Shown piece after piece: positions 1 to 5,327 of a DNA stretch of 5,327 nucleotides. The position numbers were made by a program, and so were the translations under genes. Every line of letters begins with the position of its first letter. The stretch's first letter is position 1. The DNA comes from Alphaproteobacteria bacterium (GTDB taxonomy: Bacteria > Pseudomonadota > Alphaproteobacteria > Rhodobacterales > Rhodobacteraceae), in contig RFIR01000101.1 in assembly GCA_003695135.1 (NCBI GenBank), positions 1 to 5,327 on the forward strand, read 5' to 3'. The notes beneath the pieces are model-generated. The model saw only the letters and a list, made by a program, of their open reading frames with translations, did no database searches and was not told the DNA's origin.

Positions 1-814
1 GATCGCCTCTCTGGTCGTCGAGGGACAGATCATGCGCGTCTTCGTCCATCATGCCCTGAAGGCCGCGCAGCCCGATCTTGCCATCATCGACGGCGAGGCG
101 GCCATTTCCGGCCTGCGCATGATCAAGAGCGCCGAGGAGATCGCCGCGCTGCGCGAGGCCATCGCCATCTCCGAGCGCGCGCTGGAACGCACGCTTGCCG
201 GGGTACGCGCGGGACAGAGCGAGGCAGAGATCGAACAGGCACTGGTCCAGGCGCTGTTTGCCGAGGGCGCGGAGGATCACGCCTTTCGCCCCATCGTCGC
301 GGCCGGCGACAATTCCGCCCGCCCGCACGCCAAGGCGCGGGCCGACTACCGGCTTCGGCCGGGCGATGCGCTCTTGATCGATTTTGGCGCCCGCAGGCAT
401 GGTTTCTGCGCCGACATCACCCGCACCGTCTTTCTCGGCCATGCCAGCGACGAGGCGCAGGCGGTCTATGACACCGTCCTCCAGGCCAATCTGAAGGGCC
501 ACGCCGTCACCCGCGCCGGTATCACCGCGCATGAGATCGACGATGCGGTGACGGCCGTGCTGGAGGCCTCGCCCTTCGCCGACCGCATCCGCACCAAGAC
601 CGGGCACGGGCTGGGCCGCGAGGTGCATGAGGCGCCCTACATCATGCGCGGCAACCATCAGCGACTGCCGGCGGGCACGGTGTTCACCGACGAGCCCGGA
701 CTTTACCGCATCGGCGGCTTCGGCGTGCGCATCGAGGACGACATCCTGATCACCGAGACGGGCTGCGTCTCGCTCACCAGCTTTCCCAGGGAACTGCAGG
801 TGCTGGAATGCTGA
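1..814 (+). CDS. M24-family metallopeptidase, Xaa-Pro peptidase/prolidase-like (5' partial)
   Basis: The product is a cytoplasmic dinuclear-metal peptidase of the pita-bread fold, expected to cleave Xaa-Pro bonds. The first full codon is at base 2 and the frame is open to the window edge, so most of the N-terminal creatinase-type domain is missing. Numbering from the ATG at base 32, the five canonical M24 metal ligands are all present: D117 (in LLIDFGA), D128 (in ADITRTVF), H192 (in GHGLGREVHE), E221 (in DEPGLY) and E235 (in GVRIEDD). H99 and H199 fit the other active-site histidines. The linker LRMIKSAEEIAALREA at 28-43 is typical of two-domain prolidase/PepQ-like proteins and not of short methionine aminopeptidases. 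The ATG at 32 has a GAGGGA six bases upstream, but the residues before it (VVEGQ) also fit the family, so I treat it as internal. The stop overlaps dppB by 7 bases, which suggests translational coupling. Exact substrate is not determinable; creatinase-like or other M24 hydrolases remain possible. Confidence 0.9.
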   Translation, partial: IASLVVEGQIMRVFVHHALKAAQPDLAIIDGEAAISGLRMIKSAEEIAALREAIAISERALERTLAGVRAGQSEAEIEQALVQALFAEGAEDHAFRPIVAAGDNSARPHAKARADYRLRPGDALLIDFGARRHGFCADITRTVFLGHASDEAQAVYDTVLQANLKGHAVTRAGITAHEIDDAVTAVLEASPFADRIRTKTGHGLGREVHEAPYIMRGNHQRLPAGTVFTDEPGLYRIGGFGVRIEDDILITETGCVSLTSFPRELQVLEC

Positions 815-1815
815 GATACTTCGCCACCCGCCTGCTGACCTTCGTGCCGACATTCATCGGCGTGACGCTGATCTCCTTTGCCTTCATCCGGGTGCTGCCC
901 GGCGATCCGATCATCGTCATGGCCGGCGAGCGCGGGCTGAGCGAGGAACGCTATGCCGAGCTGACCCGGCAGTTCGGCTTCGACCGCCCGATCTATGTGC
1001 AGTTCTGGGACTATCTCCTCGGCGTGCTGCAGGGCGATCTCGGCCAGTCCTTCGTCACCAAGAAACCGGTCTGGGACGAGTTCTTCACGCTGTTCCCGGC
1101 GACACTGGAGCTTTCCTTCTGCGCCATGATCATCGCGGTGGTCCTCGGGCTGCCGGCGGGGGTGCTGGCGGCAGTGCGGCGCGGCAAGCTCCTGGACCGG
1201 GTGCTGATGTCCTCGGCGCTGGTCGGCTATTCGATGCCGATCTTCTGGTGGGCGCTGCTTCTCATCATCGTGTTCTCGGGCAACCTGCAATGGACGCCGG
1301 TCTCGGGCCGGATCGACCTGATCTACTATTTCCCCGATCCCACCGGCTTCATGCTCTATGACGCGCTCGCCTCGGGGCAGCAGGGCGCCTTCGCCTCGGC
1401 GCTGCGCCATCTGGTGCTGCCGGCGATCGTGCTGGGCACCATCCCGCTGGCGGTGATCGCGCGCCAGACCCGTTCGGCGATGCTCGAGGTGCTGGGCGAG
1501 GACTACATCCGCACCGCGCGCGCCAAGGGGCTGAGCCCGGCCCGCATCAACGGCATCCATGCGCTGCGCAACGCGCTGATCCCGGTCGTCACCGTGATCG
1601 GGCTGTCGGTCGGCACGCTGCTGGCCGGCGCCATCCTGACCGAGACCATCTTCAGCTGGCCCGGCATCGGCAAGTGGATGGTCGATTCGATCTTCCGCCG
1701 CGACTATCCGGTGGTGCAGGGCGGGCTGCTGCTGATCGCGGTGATGGTGATGGTCGTCAACCTGACCGTCGACGTGCTCTATGGCGTCATCAACCCCAAG
1801 ATCAGGACCCGGTGA
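808..1815 (+). CDS. dppB: Dipeptide ABC transporter permease DppB
   Basis: This is one of the two inner-membrane permeases of a Dpp-type peptide importer, 335 residues long, about the usual DppB length. From memory it matches E. coli DppB closely throughout: the N-terminus with RLL..VPTFIGVTL, PGDPIIVMAGERG at 31-43, GYSMPIFWW at 140-148, LPAIVLGTIPLAVIAR at 204-219, and GTLLAGAILTETIFSWPG at 269-286. The EAA-type coupling loop, which docks on the ATPase, is EDYIRTARAKGL at 231-242 followed by HALRNA. Hydrophobic segments near 9-29, 101-123, 137-157, 203-218, 257-280 and 303-326 fit six membrane spans, with a longer periplasmic loop at about 158-200. The ATG at 808 is supported by a CAGG seven bases upstream and by alignment of the very first residues. 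It overlaps the end of the peptidase gene and its stop codon abuts the dppC start, so it is surely in one transcript with both. A nickel or oligopeptide transporter is less likely given the specific resemblance to DppB. Confidence 0.95.
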   Translation: MLRYFATRLLTFVPTFIGVTLISFAFIRVLPGDPIIVMAGERGLSEERYAELTRQFGFDRPIYVQFWDYLLGVLQGDLGQSFVTKKPVWDEFFTLFPATLELSFCAMIIAVVLGLPAGVLAAVRRGKLLDRVLMSSALVGYSMPIFWWALLLIIVFSGNLQWTPVSGRIDLIYYFPDPTGFMLYDALASGQQGAFASALRHLVLPAIVLGTIPLAVIARQTRSAMLEVLGEDYIRTARAKGLSPARINGIHALRNALIPVVTVIGLSVGTLLAGAILTETIFSWPGIGKWMVDSIFRRDYPVVQGGLLLIAVMVMVVNLTVDVLYGVINPKIRTR

Positions 1816-2724
1816 ATGAGCAGCGACGCGACCGTTCCCCGCAAAGAGGGCGCCCCCGAGCGGCCGGGGCTCCTGCGCGAGTTCTGGTACTATTTCCGCG
1901 AGAATCGCGGTGCGGTGTTCGGTCTGTGGATCTTTGCCGCCTTTGCCTTCTGCGCCGCCTTCGCGCCCTATCTGGTCCTGCACGACCCCACCGAGCAGTT
2001 CCGCGAGCATTTCCTGCAGCCCCCGGTGTGGCAGGACGGCGGCGACTGGCTGTTTCCGCTCGGCACCGACCCGCTGGGCCGGGACATCGCCTCGCGCCTG
2101 ATCGCCGGCGCGCGGCTGTCCTTCTTCGTCGGCGTGGTGGTGGTGGCGGTCGCGGCCAGCGGCGGCATCCTGATCGGGCTGCTGGCCGGCTTCGCGCCGA
2201 AATGGCTCGATGCCATCATCATGCGGATCATGGACATCATCCTCGCCTTTCCCTCGCTGTTGCTGGCGCTGGTGCTGGTGACGATCCTCGGCCCGTCCCT
2301 GGTCAATGCGATGATCGCCATCGCCATCGTGCTGCAGCCCCATTACGTGCGGCTGACCCGTGCCAGCGTTCTGGCCGAACGGCAGAAGGACTATGTCACC
2401 GCCGCGCGGGTGGTCGGCGCCAGCCGGTTGCGGCTGATGGTGGTCACGGTTTTGCCCAACTGCCTCGCCCCGATCATCGTGCAGGGGGCGCTGTCCTTTT
2501 CCACCGCCATCCTCGATGCCGCCGCGCTGGGCTTTCTGGGCATGGGTGCCCAGCCGCCCACCCCGGAATGGGGCACCATGCTGGCCGAGGCGCGCGAATT
2601 CATCCTGCGCGCCTGGTGGGTGGTGACACTGCCGGGCCTTGCCATCCTTGTCTCGGTGCTGGCGATCAACCTGATGGGTGACGGTCTGCGCGACGCGCTC
2701 GACCCGCGGCTGAAGCGGAGCTGA
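1816..2724 (+). CDS. dppC: Dipeptide ABC transporter permease DppC
   Basis: This is the second inner-membrane permease, 302 residues, normal for DppC, and the partner of DppB in the translocation channel. The order is a cytoplasmic N-terminus with EFWYYFRENRGAV at 22-34 (the OppC_N-type segment), a first membrane span near 33-55, a periplasmic stretch ending in LGTDPLGRDIASRL at 82-95, then a binding-protein-dependent transport domain with spans near 102-125, 139-158, 161-175, 213-235 and 265-287. The coupling loop is DYVTAARVVGASRLRLM at 192-208. The late motif GFLGMGAQPPTPEWGTML at 239-256 and the end NLMGDGLRDALDPRLK are hallmarks of DppC and closely match the E. coli protein as I recall it. 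The ATG directly follows the dppB TGA with no gap; an AGGA lies eight bases upstream, inside dppB. The charged first 18 residues are variable in the family, so the start rests on the junction and ribosome site. Confidence 0.95.
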   Translation: MSSDATVPRKEGAPERPGLLREFWYYFRENRGAVFGLWIFAAFAFCAAFAPYLVLHDPTEQFREHFLQPPVWQDGGDWLFPLGTDPLGRDIASRLIAGARLSFFVGVVVVAVAASGGILIGLLAGFAPKWLDAIIMRIMDIILAFPSLLLALVLVTILGPSLVNAMIAIAIVLQPHYVRLTRASVLAERQKDYVTAARVVGASRLRLMVVTVLPNCLAPIIVQGALSFSTAILDAAALGFLGMGAQPPTPEWGTMLAEAREFILRAWWVVTLPGLAILVSVLAINLMGDGLRDALDPRLKRS

Positions 2725-2728
2725 CGCG

Positions 2729-3706
2729 ATGAGCCTTCTGAGCATCCGCAACCTCAGCGTCGATTTCGCCACCTCCTCCGGCAGCTTCCGCGCCGTCGAT
2801 GCGGTCGATCTCGAACTCGATCCCGGCGAGCTCTTCGCCATCGTCGGCGAATCGGGTTCGGGCAAGTCGGTGACCATGCTGGCGGTGATGGGGCTCTTGC
2901 CCTGGACCGCCACCATCACCGCCGACGAGATGCGGTTCGACGGACACGATCTGCGCCGGATGGATGCGCGTGCCCGCCGCCGCATCGTCGGCCACGAGCT
3001 GGCGATGATCTTTCAGGAGCCGATGTCCTCGCTCAATCCCTGCTTCACCGTCGGCTGGCAGATCGAGGAGGCGCTGCGCGTGCATCTCGGCCTTGGCCGG
3101 CGCGAGCGGCGGGCGCGGGCGGTGGAGCTGTTCGAGCAGGTCGGCATCCCGGCCCCCGAAAGGCGGCTGTCGGCCTTTCCGCATCAGCTTTCGGGCGGCA
3201 TGAACCAGCGGGTGATGATCGCCATGGCCATCGCCTGCAAGCCGAAGCTGCTGATCGCCGACGAGCCGACCACCGCGCTCGACGTCACCATCCAGGCCCA
3301 GATCCTGGACCTCCTGCTGTCGCTCAGACGGGAAACCGGCATGGGGCTGGTGCTGATCACCCATGACATGGGGGTGGTGGCCGAGACCGCCGAGCGGGTC
3401 GCGGTGTTCTATTCCGGTCAGAAGGTCGAGGAACAGAAGGTGATCCCGCTGTTCCAGACACCGCACCATCCCTATACCGCGGCGCTCCTGAGCGCGCTGC
3501 CCGAGCGGGCGACCGAAAAGCATCTGCCGACCATTCCCGGCGTGGTGCCGGGGCAGTTCGACCGGCCCGAGGGCTGCCTGTTCTCGCCGCGCTGCCGCTA
3601 TGCCGATGCGCTGTGCAGGAGCAGGGAACCGGAACCGCGGGGCGCGGCGGTCGGGTTTGCGCGCTGCCACTACCCGCTCGATACCGATGCGCAGGTGGCC
3701 TCGTGA
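2729..3706 (+). CDS. dppD: Dipeptide ABC transporter ATP-binding protein DppD
   Basis: This cytoplasmic ATPase subunit is expected to pair with DppF and drive import through DppBC; its 325 residues are typical. Visible parts in order: Walker A GESGSGKS at 40-47, Q-loop FQEP at 95-98, signature LSGGMNQR at 154-161, Walker B LLIADEPT at 174-181 with catalytic E179, D-loop ALD at 183-185, and switch histidine H212 in LITHDM. All catalytic elements are intact. The C-terminal oligopeptide/dipeptide extension starts around PHHPYT at 245-250. It carries IPGVVPG, typical of DppD as opposed to DppF, and four cysteines C283, C289, C296 and C313, spaced as in DppD proteins reported to hold a [4Fe-4S] cluster. 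The ATG follows the dppC stop by 4 bases, with GGAG eight bases upstream. The last residues overlap the GTG start of dppF. OppD is the main alternative, but the signature-to-Walker B segment reads like DppD. Confidence 0.95.
   Translation: MSLLSIRNLSVDFATSSGSFRAVDAVDLELDPGELFAIVGESGSGKSVTMLAVMGLLPWTATITADEMRFDGHDLRRMDARARRRIVGHELAMIFQEPMSSLNPCFTVGWQIEEALRVHLGLGRRERRARAVELFEQVGIPAPERRLSAFPHQLSGGMNQRVMIAMAIACKPKLLIADEPTTALDVTIQAQILDLLLSLRRETGMGLVLITHDMGVVAETAERVAVFYSGQKVEEQKVIPLFQTPHHPYTAALLSALPERATEKHLPTIPGVVPGQFDRPEGCLFSPRCRYADALCRSREPEPRGAAVGFARCHYPLDTDAQVAS
3693..3698 (+). promoter_or_regulatory. Ribosome binding site that decides the dppF GTG start
   Basis: AGGTGG sits inside the end of dppD, four bases before the GTG at 3703. 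That GTG overlaps the dppD TGA in a GTGA arrangement typical of translational coupling. The only nearby ATG in frame, at 3718, has no comparable purine-rich site before it, so the GTG is preferred. The spacing is on the short side. Confidence 0.55.
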
Positions 3707-4668
3707 ACGCGCCGGTGATGACCGCCCGCGATCTGGCGCGGCATTACCCGGTGGGCGGCTCTCTGTTCTCGAAGCCGCAGGCGCTCAAGGCGCTGTCGGG
3801 GGTGGATTTCGAGCTCTTCCCCGGCCGCACCCTGGCGGTGGTCGGCGAATCGGGCTGCGGGAAATCGACGCTGGCGCGGCTGGTGACGATGATCGAGGAG
3901 CCCACGCGCGGCACGCTGAGCCTGTCCGGCAAGCCGGTCACGCCGACCGACTGGCGGCATCTGCGCAAGGATGTGCAGATCGTGTTTCAGGACCCCTATG
4001 GCTCGCTCAATCCGCGCCAGCGCATCGGCACCATCCTGCAGGAGCCGCTGGTGATCAACCGCCCCGACCTGAGCACGGCCGATCGCGTGGCCCGGGCGCG
4101 CGAGATGCTGGGGCTGGTCGGGCTGCGCGAGGAGCATTTCGACCGCTATCCGCACATGTTTTCCGGCGGCCAGCGCCAGCGCATCGCGGTGGCGCGCGCG
4201 CTGATGCTGGATCCGAAGGTGCTGGTGCTCGACGAGCCGGTCTCGGCCCTCGATGTCTCGATCCAGAGCGCGATCCTCAACCTGCTCGTCGATCTGCAGG
4301 AGCGGCTGAACCTCGCCTATCTCTTCATCAGCCACGATCTCAGCGTGGTGCGCCACATCGCCGACGATCTGATCGTGATGTATCTCGGCCGCGCGGTGGA
4401 GACGGGACCGAAGCAGGCGGTGTTCGACGCCCCGCGCCACCCCTATACCAAGGCGCTCTTGTCGGCGACGCCGCGGGCCGATCCGACGGTGAAGCACGAA
4501 CGCATCAAGCTGCAGGGCGAGCTGCCCTCGCCGCTCGACCAGCCGCCGGGCTGCCCCTTCGCGCCGCGCTGCTGGCGCGCGCAGCCACGCTGTCACGACG
4601 AGCGGCCGGAACTGACCGGCGGCGACCAGCGCGCGGCCTGCCACTATCCGCTGGACGCGGCGGGCTGA
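3703..4668 (+). CDS. dppF: Dipeptide ABC transporter ATP-binding protein DppF
   Basis: This is the second ATPase of the importer, 321 residues when started at GTG 3703. The frame is open further upstream (to an ATG at 3613), but that stretch lies over dppD and has no family resemblance. Motifs in order: Walker A GESGCGKS at 48-55, Q-loop FQDP at 95-98 followed by YGSLNPR, signature FSGGQRQR at 153-160, Walker B VLVLDEPV at 173-180 with catalytic E178, D-loop ALD at 182-184, and switch histidine H211 in FISHDLSVV. Phenylalanine in place of the usual leucine in the signature is normal for DppF. The C-terminal extension has RHPYTKALLSATPR at 245-258 and GELPSPL at 272-278, the DppF/OppF type. 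It also has cysteines C284, C290, C297 and C313 in a pattern like that of DppD. The start overlaps the dppD stop by 4 bases. OppF is the close alternative, but MFSGGQ and SALDVSIQ fit DppF well. Confidence 0.95.
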   Translation: MNAPVMTARDLARHYPVGGSLFSKPQALKALSGVDFELFPGRTLAVVGESGCGKSTLARLVTMIEEPTRGTLSLSGKPVTPTDWRHLRKDVQIVFQDPYGSLNPRQRIGTILQEPLVINRPDLSTADRVARAREMLGLVGLREEHFDRYPHMFSGGQRQRIAVARALMLDPKVLVLDEPVSALDVSIQSAILNLLVDLQERLNLAYLFISHDLSVVRHIADDLIVMYLGRAVETGPKQAVFDAPRHPYTKALLSATPRADPTVKHERIKLQGELPSPLDQPPGCPFAPRCWRAQPRCHDERPELTGGDQRAACHYPLDAAG

Positions 4669-4673
4669 GGAGG
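4668..4673 (+). promoter_or_regulatory. Strong Shine-Dalgarno for the sugar kinase TTG start
   Basis: AGGAGG begins at the last base of the dppF stop codon and is followed, after five bases, by TTG at 4679. It is the best match to the anti-Shine-Dalgarno sequence among the gene starts in this window, and it fixes a rare start codon that would otherwise be missed. Confidence 0.75.
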
Positions 4674-4678
4674 GACGA

Positions 4679-5327
4679 TTGGGCGCGGAGTTGCTCTGTC
4701 TTGGCGAGCCGATGGTCGAATTCGTCCATCAGGGCGGGGGGCTCTACCGGCGCGGGGTCGGGGGCGATACCTCCAACGCCGCCATCGCCGCAGCCCGGCA
4801 GGGCGCGCGGGTCGGCTTCCTGACCGCGCTCGGCGCCGACCGGTTCGGCGATTCGATCATGGATCTGTGGCGGGCCGAGGGCGTCGATGCCGCGCATGTG
4901 CGGCGCAACGCGGACGCGCCGACCGGTATCTACTTCATCGACCCCGATCCGGAGGGGCGTTTCTTCACCTATTACCGCGCCGGCTCGGCGGCCAGCCTGA
5001 TGCGGCCCGACGATCTGCCGGCCGATGCGATCCGCGCCACACGCTGCCTGCATCTGAGCGGGATCACGCTGGCCGTCTCGCCCGATCTGCGCGACACGGC
5101 GCTGGCCGCGATCGACCTCGCTGCTCAAGCCGGGGTGTCGGTGTCGCTTGATACCAATCTGCGGCTGAAGCTGTGGGATGCCGAGACCGCGCGGCGGGTC
5201 ATCGACGGCACGCTGGAACGGGTGCGGATCGTGGTGACCAGCATCGAGGACAGCCTCCATCTGACCGGGCTGGGCGAGCCGGAGGCCATCGGCGAATTCT
5301 ACCGCCGGCGCGGGCCCGAAATCGTGC
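4679..5327 (+). CDS. kdgK: PfkB-family sugar kinase, probable 2-keto-3-deoxygluconate kinase (3' partial)
   Basis: The product should transfer phosphate from ATP to a sugar acid, most likely KDG to KDPG in the Entner-Doudoroff route. The window holds 216 codons of a protein usually a little over 300 residues long. Reading from TTG 4679, the N-terminal strand ELLCLGEPMVEF (4-15) and the PfkB glycine motif VGGDTSNAAIAAAR (27-40) are present. Next come FLTALGADRFGD (47-58), TGIYFI (82-87), the KDG-kinase-like YYRAGSAAS (98-106), LHLSGITLAVSP (124-135) and DTNLRLKLW (158-166). These match bacterial and archaeal KdgK proteins better than ribokinase or fructokinase. The ATP-site GAGD motif with the catalytic aspartate lies past the window edge, so activity cannot be judged. 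The in-frame ATG at 4712 would delete the conserved first strand, which supports TTG. Only 10 bases separate it from dppF, with no terminator, so co-transcription is likely. Other sugar-acid kinases of this family cannot be excluded. Confidence 0.85.
   Translation, partial: MGAELLCLGEPMVEFVHQGGGLYRRGVGGDTSNAAIAAARQGARVGFLTALGADRFGDSIMDLWRAEGVDAAHVRRNADAPTGIYFIDPDPEGRFFTYYRAGSAASLMRPDDLPADAIRATRCLHLSGITLAVSPDLRDTALAAIDLAAQAGVSVSLDTNLRLKLWDAETARRVIDGTLERVRIVVTSIEDSLHLTGLGEPEAIGEFYRRRGPEIV

Noticed and set aside
32..34. ATG at 32 as the true start of the peptidase, with GAGGGA six bases upstream.
   Set aside because: The frame stays open to the window edge, and the codons before it encode residues that fit the end of the creatinase-type N-terminal domain. 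The GAGGGA is explained as Glu-Gly coding. A start here is not fully excluded without upstream sequence.
2131..2150. Short run of GTG-like triplets that looked like a simple repeat.
   Set aside because: It encodes consecutive valines within a predicted membrane span of DppC and needs no further explanation.
1674..2681. A 335-codon open frame on the plus strand overlapping the end of dppB and most of dppC.
   Set aside because: It is arginine-, alanine- and glycine-rich, has no domain pattern, and is out of frame with the well-supported DppC; its equal length to DppB is coincidence.
703..2985. A 760-codon open frame on the minus strand spanning dppB, dppC and the start of dppD.
   Set aside because: Its translation is dominated by H, Q, R, D and G with no recognisable domain, and it lies opposite three clearly conserved genes. 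Long antisense open frames are expected where third codon positions are strongly G/C, because stop codons are then rare in the complementary phase.
2666..3670. A 334-codon minus-strand open frame opposite dppD.
   Set aside because: It is low-complexity and rich in R, H, G and Q, and it mirrors a strongly conserved ATPase gene, so it is a composition artefact.
4669..4678. Possible terminator or promoter between dppF and the kinase gene.
   Set aside because: Only ten bases separate the genes and they are occupied by the Shine-Dalgarno sequence and its spacer; there is no room for a hairpin with a U-tract.
3600..4823. A 407-codon plus-strand open frame across dppF and into the kinase.
   Set aside because: It is a +1 phase shadow rich in R, G and A. 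It crosses the dppF stop and the kinase start, and both real genes have full motif sets in their own frames.

Overview
This window is high-GC bacterial DNA that is coding almost from end to end. All five gene junctions lie on the + strand and are overlapping, abutting or at most 10 bases apart. The strong G/C preference at third codon positions, the compact layout, and the close match of the proteins to proteobacterial Dpp families suggest an alphaproteobacterium, perhaps of the Rhodobacterales. The taxonomic call is an inference from style and not from a marker gene.

Layout from left to right. (1) The 3' part of an M24-family Xaa-Pro peptidase/prolidase-like gene, whose start lies before the window (1-814). 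(2) A dppB-like inner-membrane permease (808-1815). (3) A dppC-like permease (1816-2724). (4) A dppD-like ATPase (2729-3706). (5) A dppF-like ATPase starting at a GTG that overlaps the dppD stop codon (3703-4668). (6) The 5' part of a PfkB-family sugar kinase resembling 2-keto-3-deoxygluconate (KDG) kinase, which starts at a TTG behind a perfect Shine-Dalgarno and runs off the window (4679-5327). I see no promoter, terminator, RNA gene, repeat, mobile element or CRISPR array, and no gene-free stretch longer than 10 bases.

How the genes probably work together. DppB and DppC form the membrane channel of a peptide importer and DppD plus DppF form its ATPase pair. The periplasmic binding protein that sets substrate choice (DppA) is not in the window. 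The peptidase ahead of dppB could cleave imported peptides with proline at the second position. The kinase phosphorylates a 2-keto-3-deoxy sugar acid in its known relatives, so its place in the same apparent transcript is the least expected part of the locus. It may point to a substrate other than a plain dipeptide, or to a broader catabolic island. Apart from that linkage the window looks like an ordinary, intact nutrient-uptake operon, and I did not find a clearly new system.
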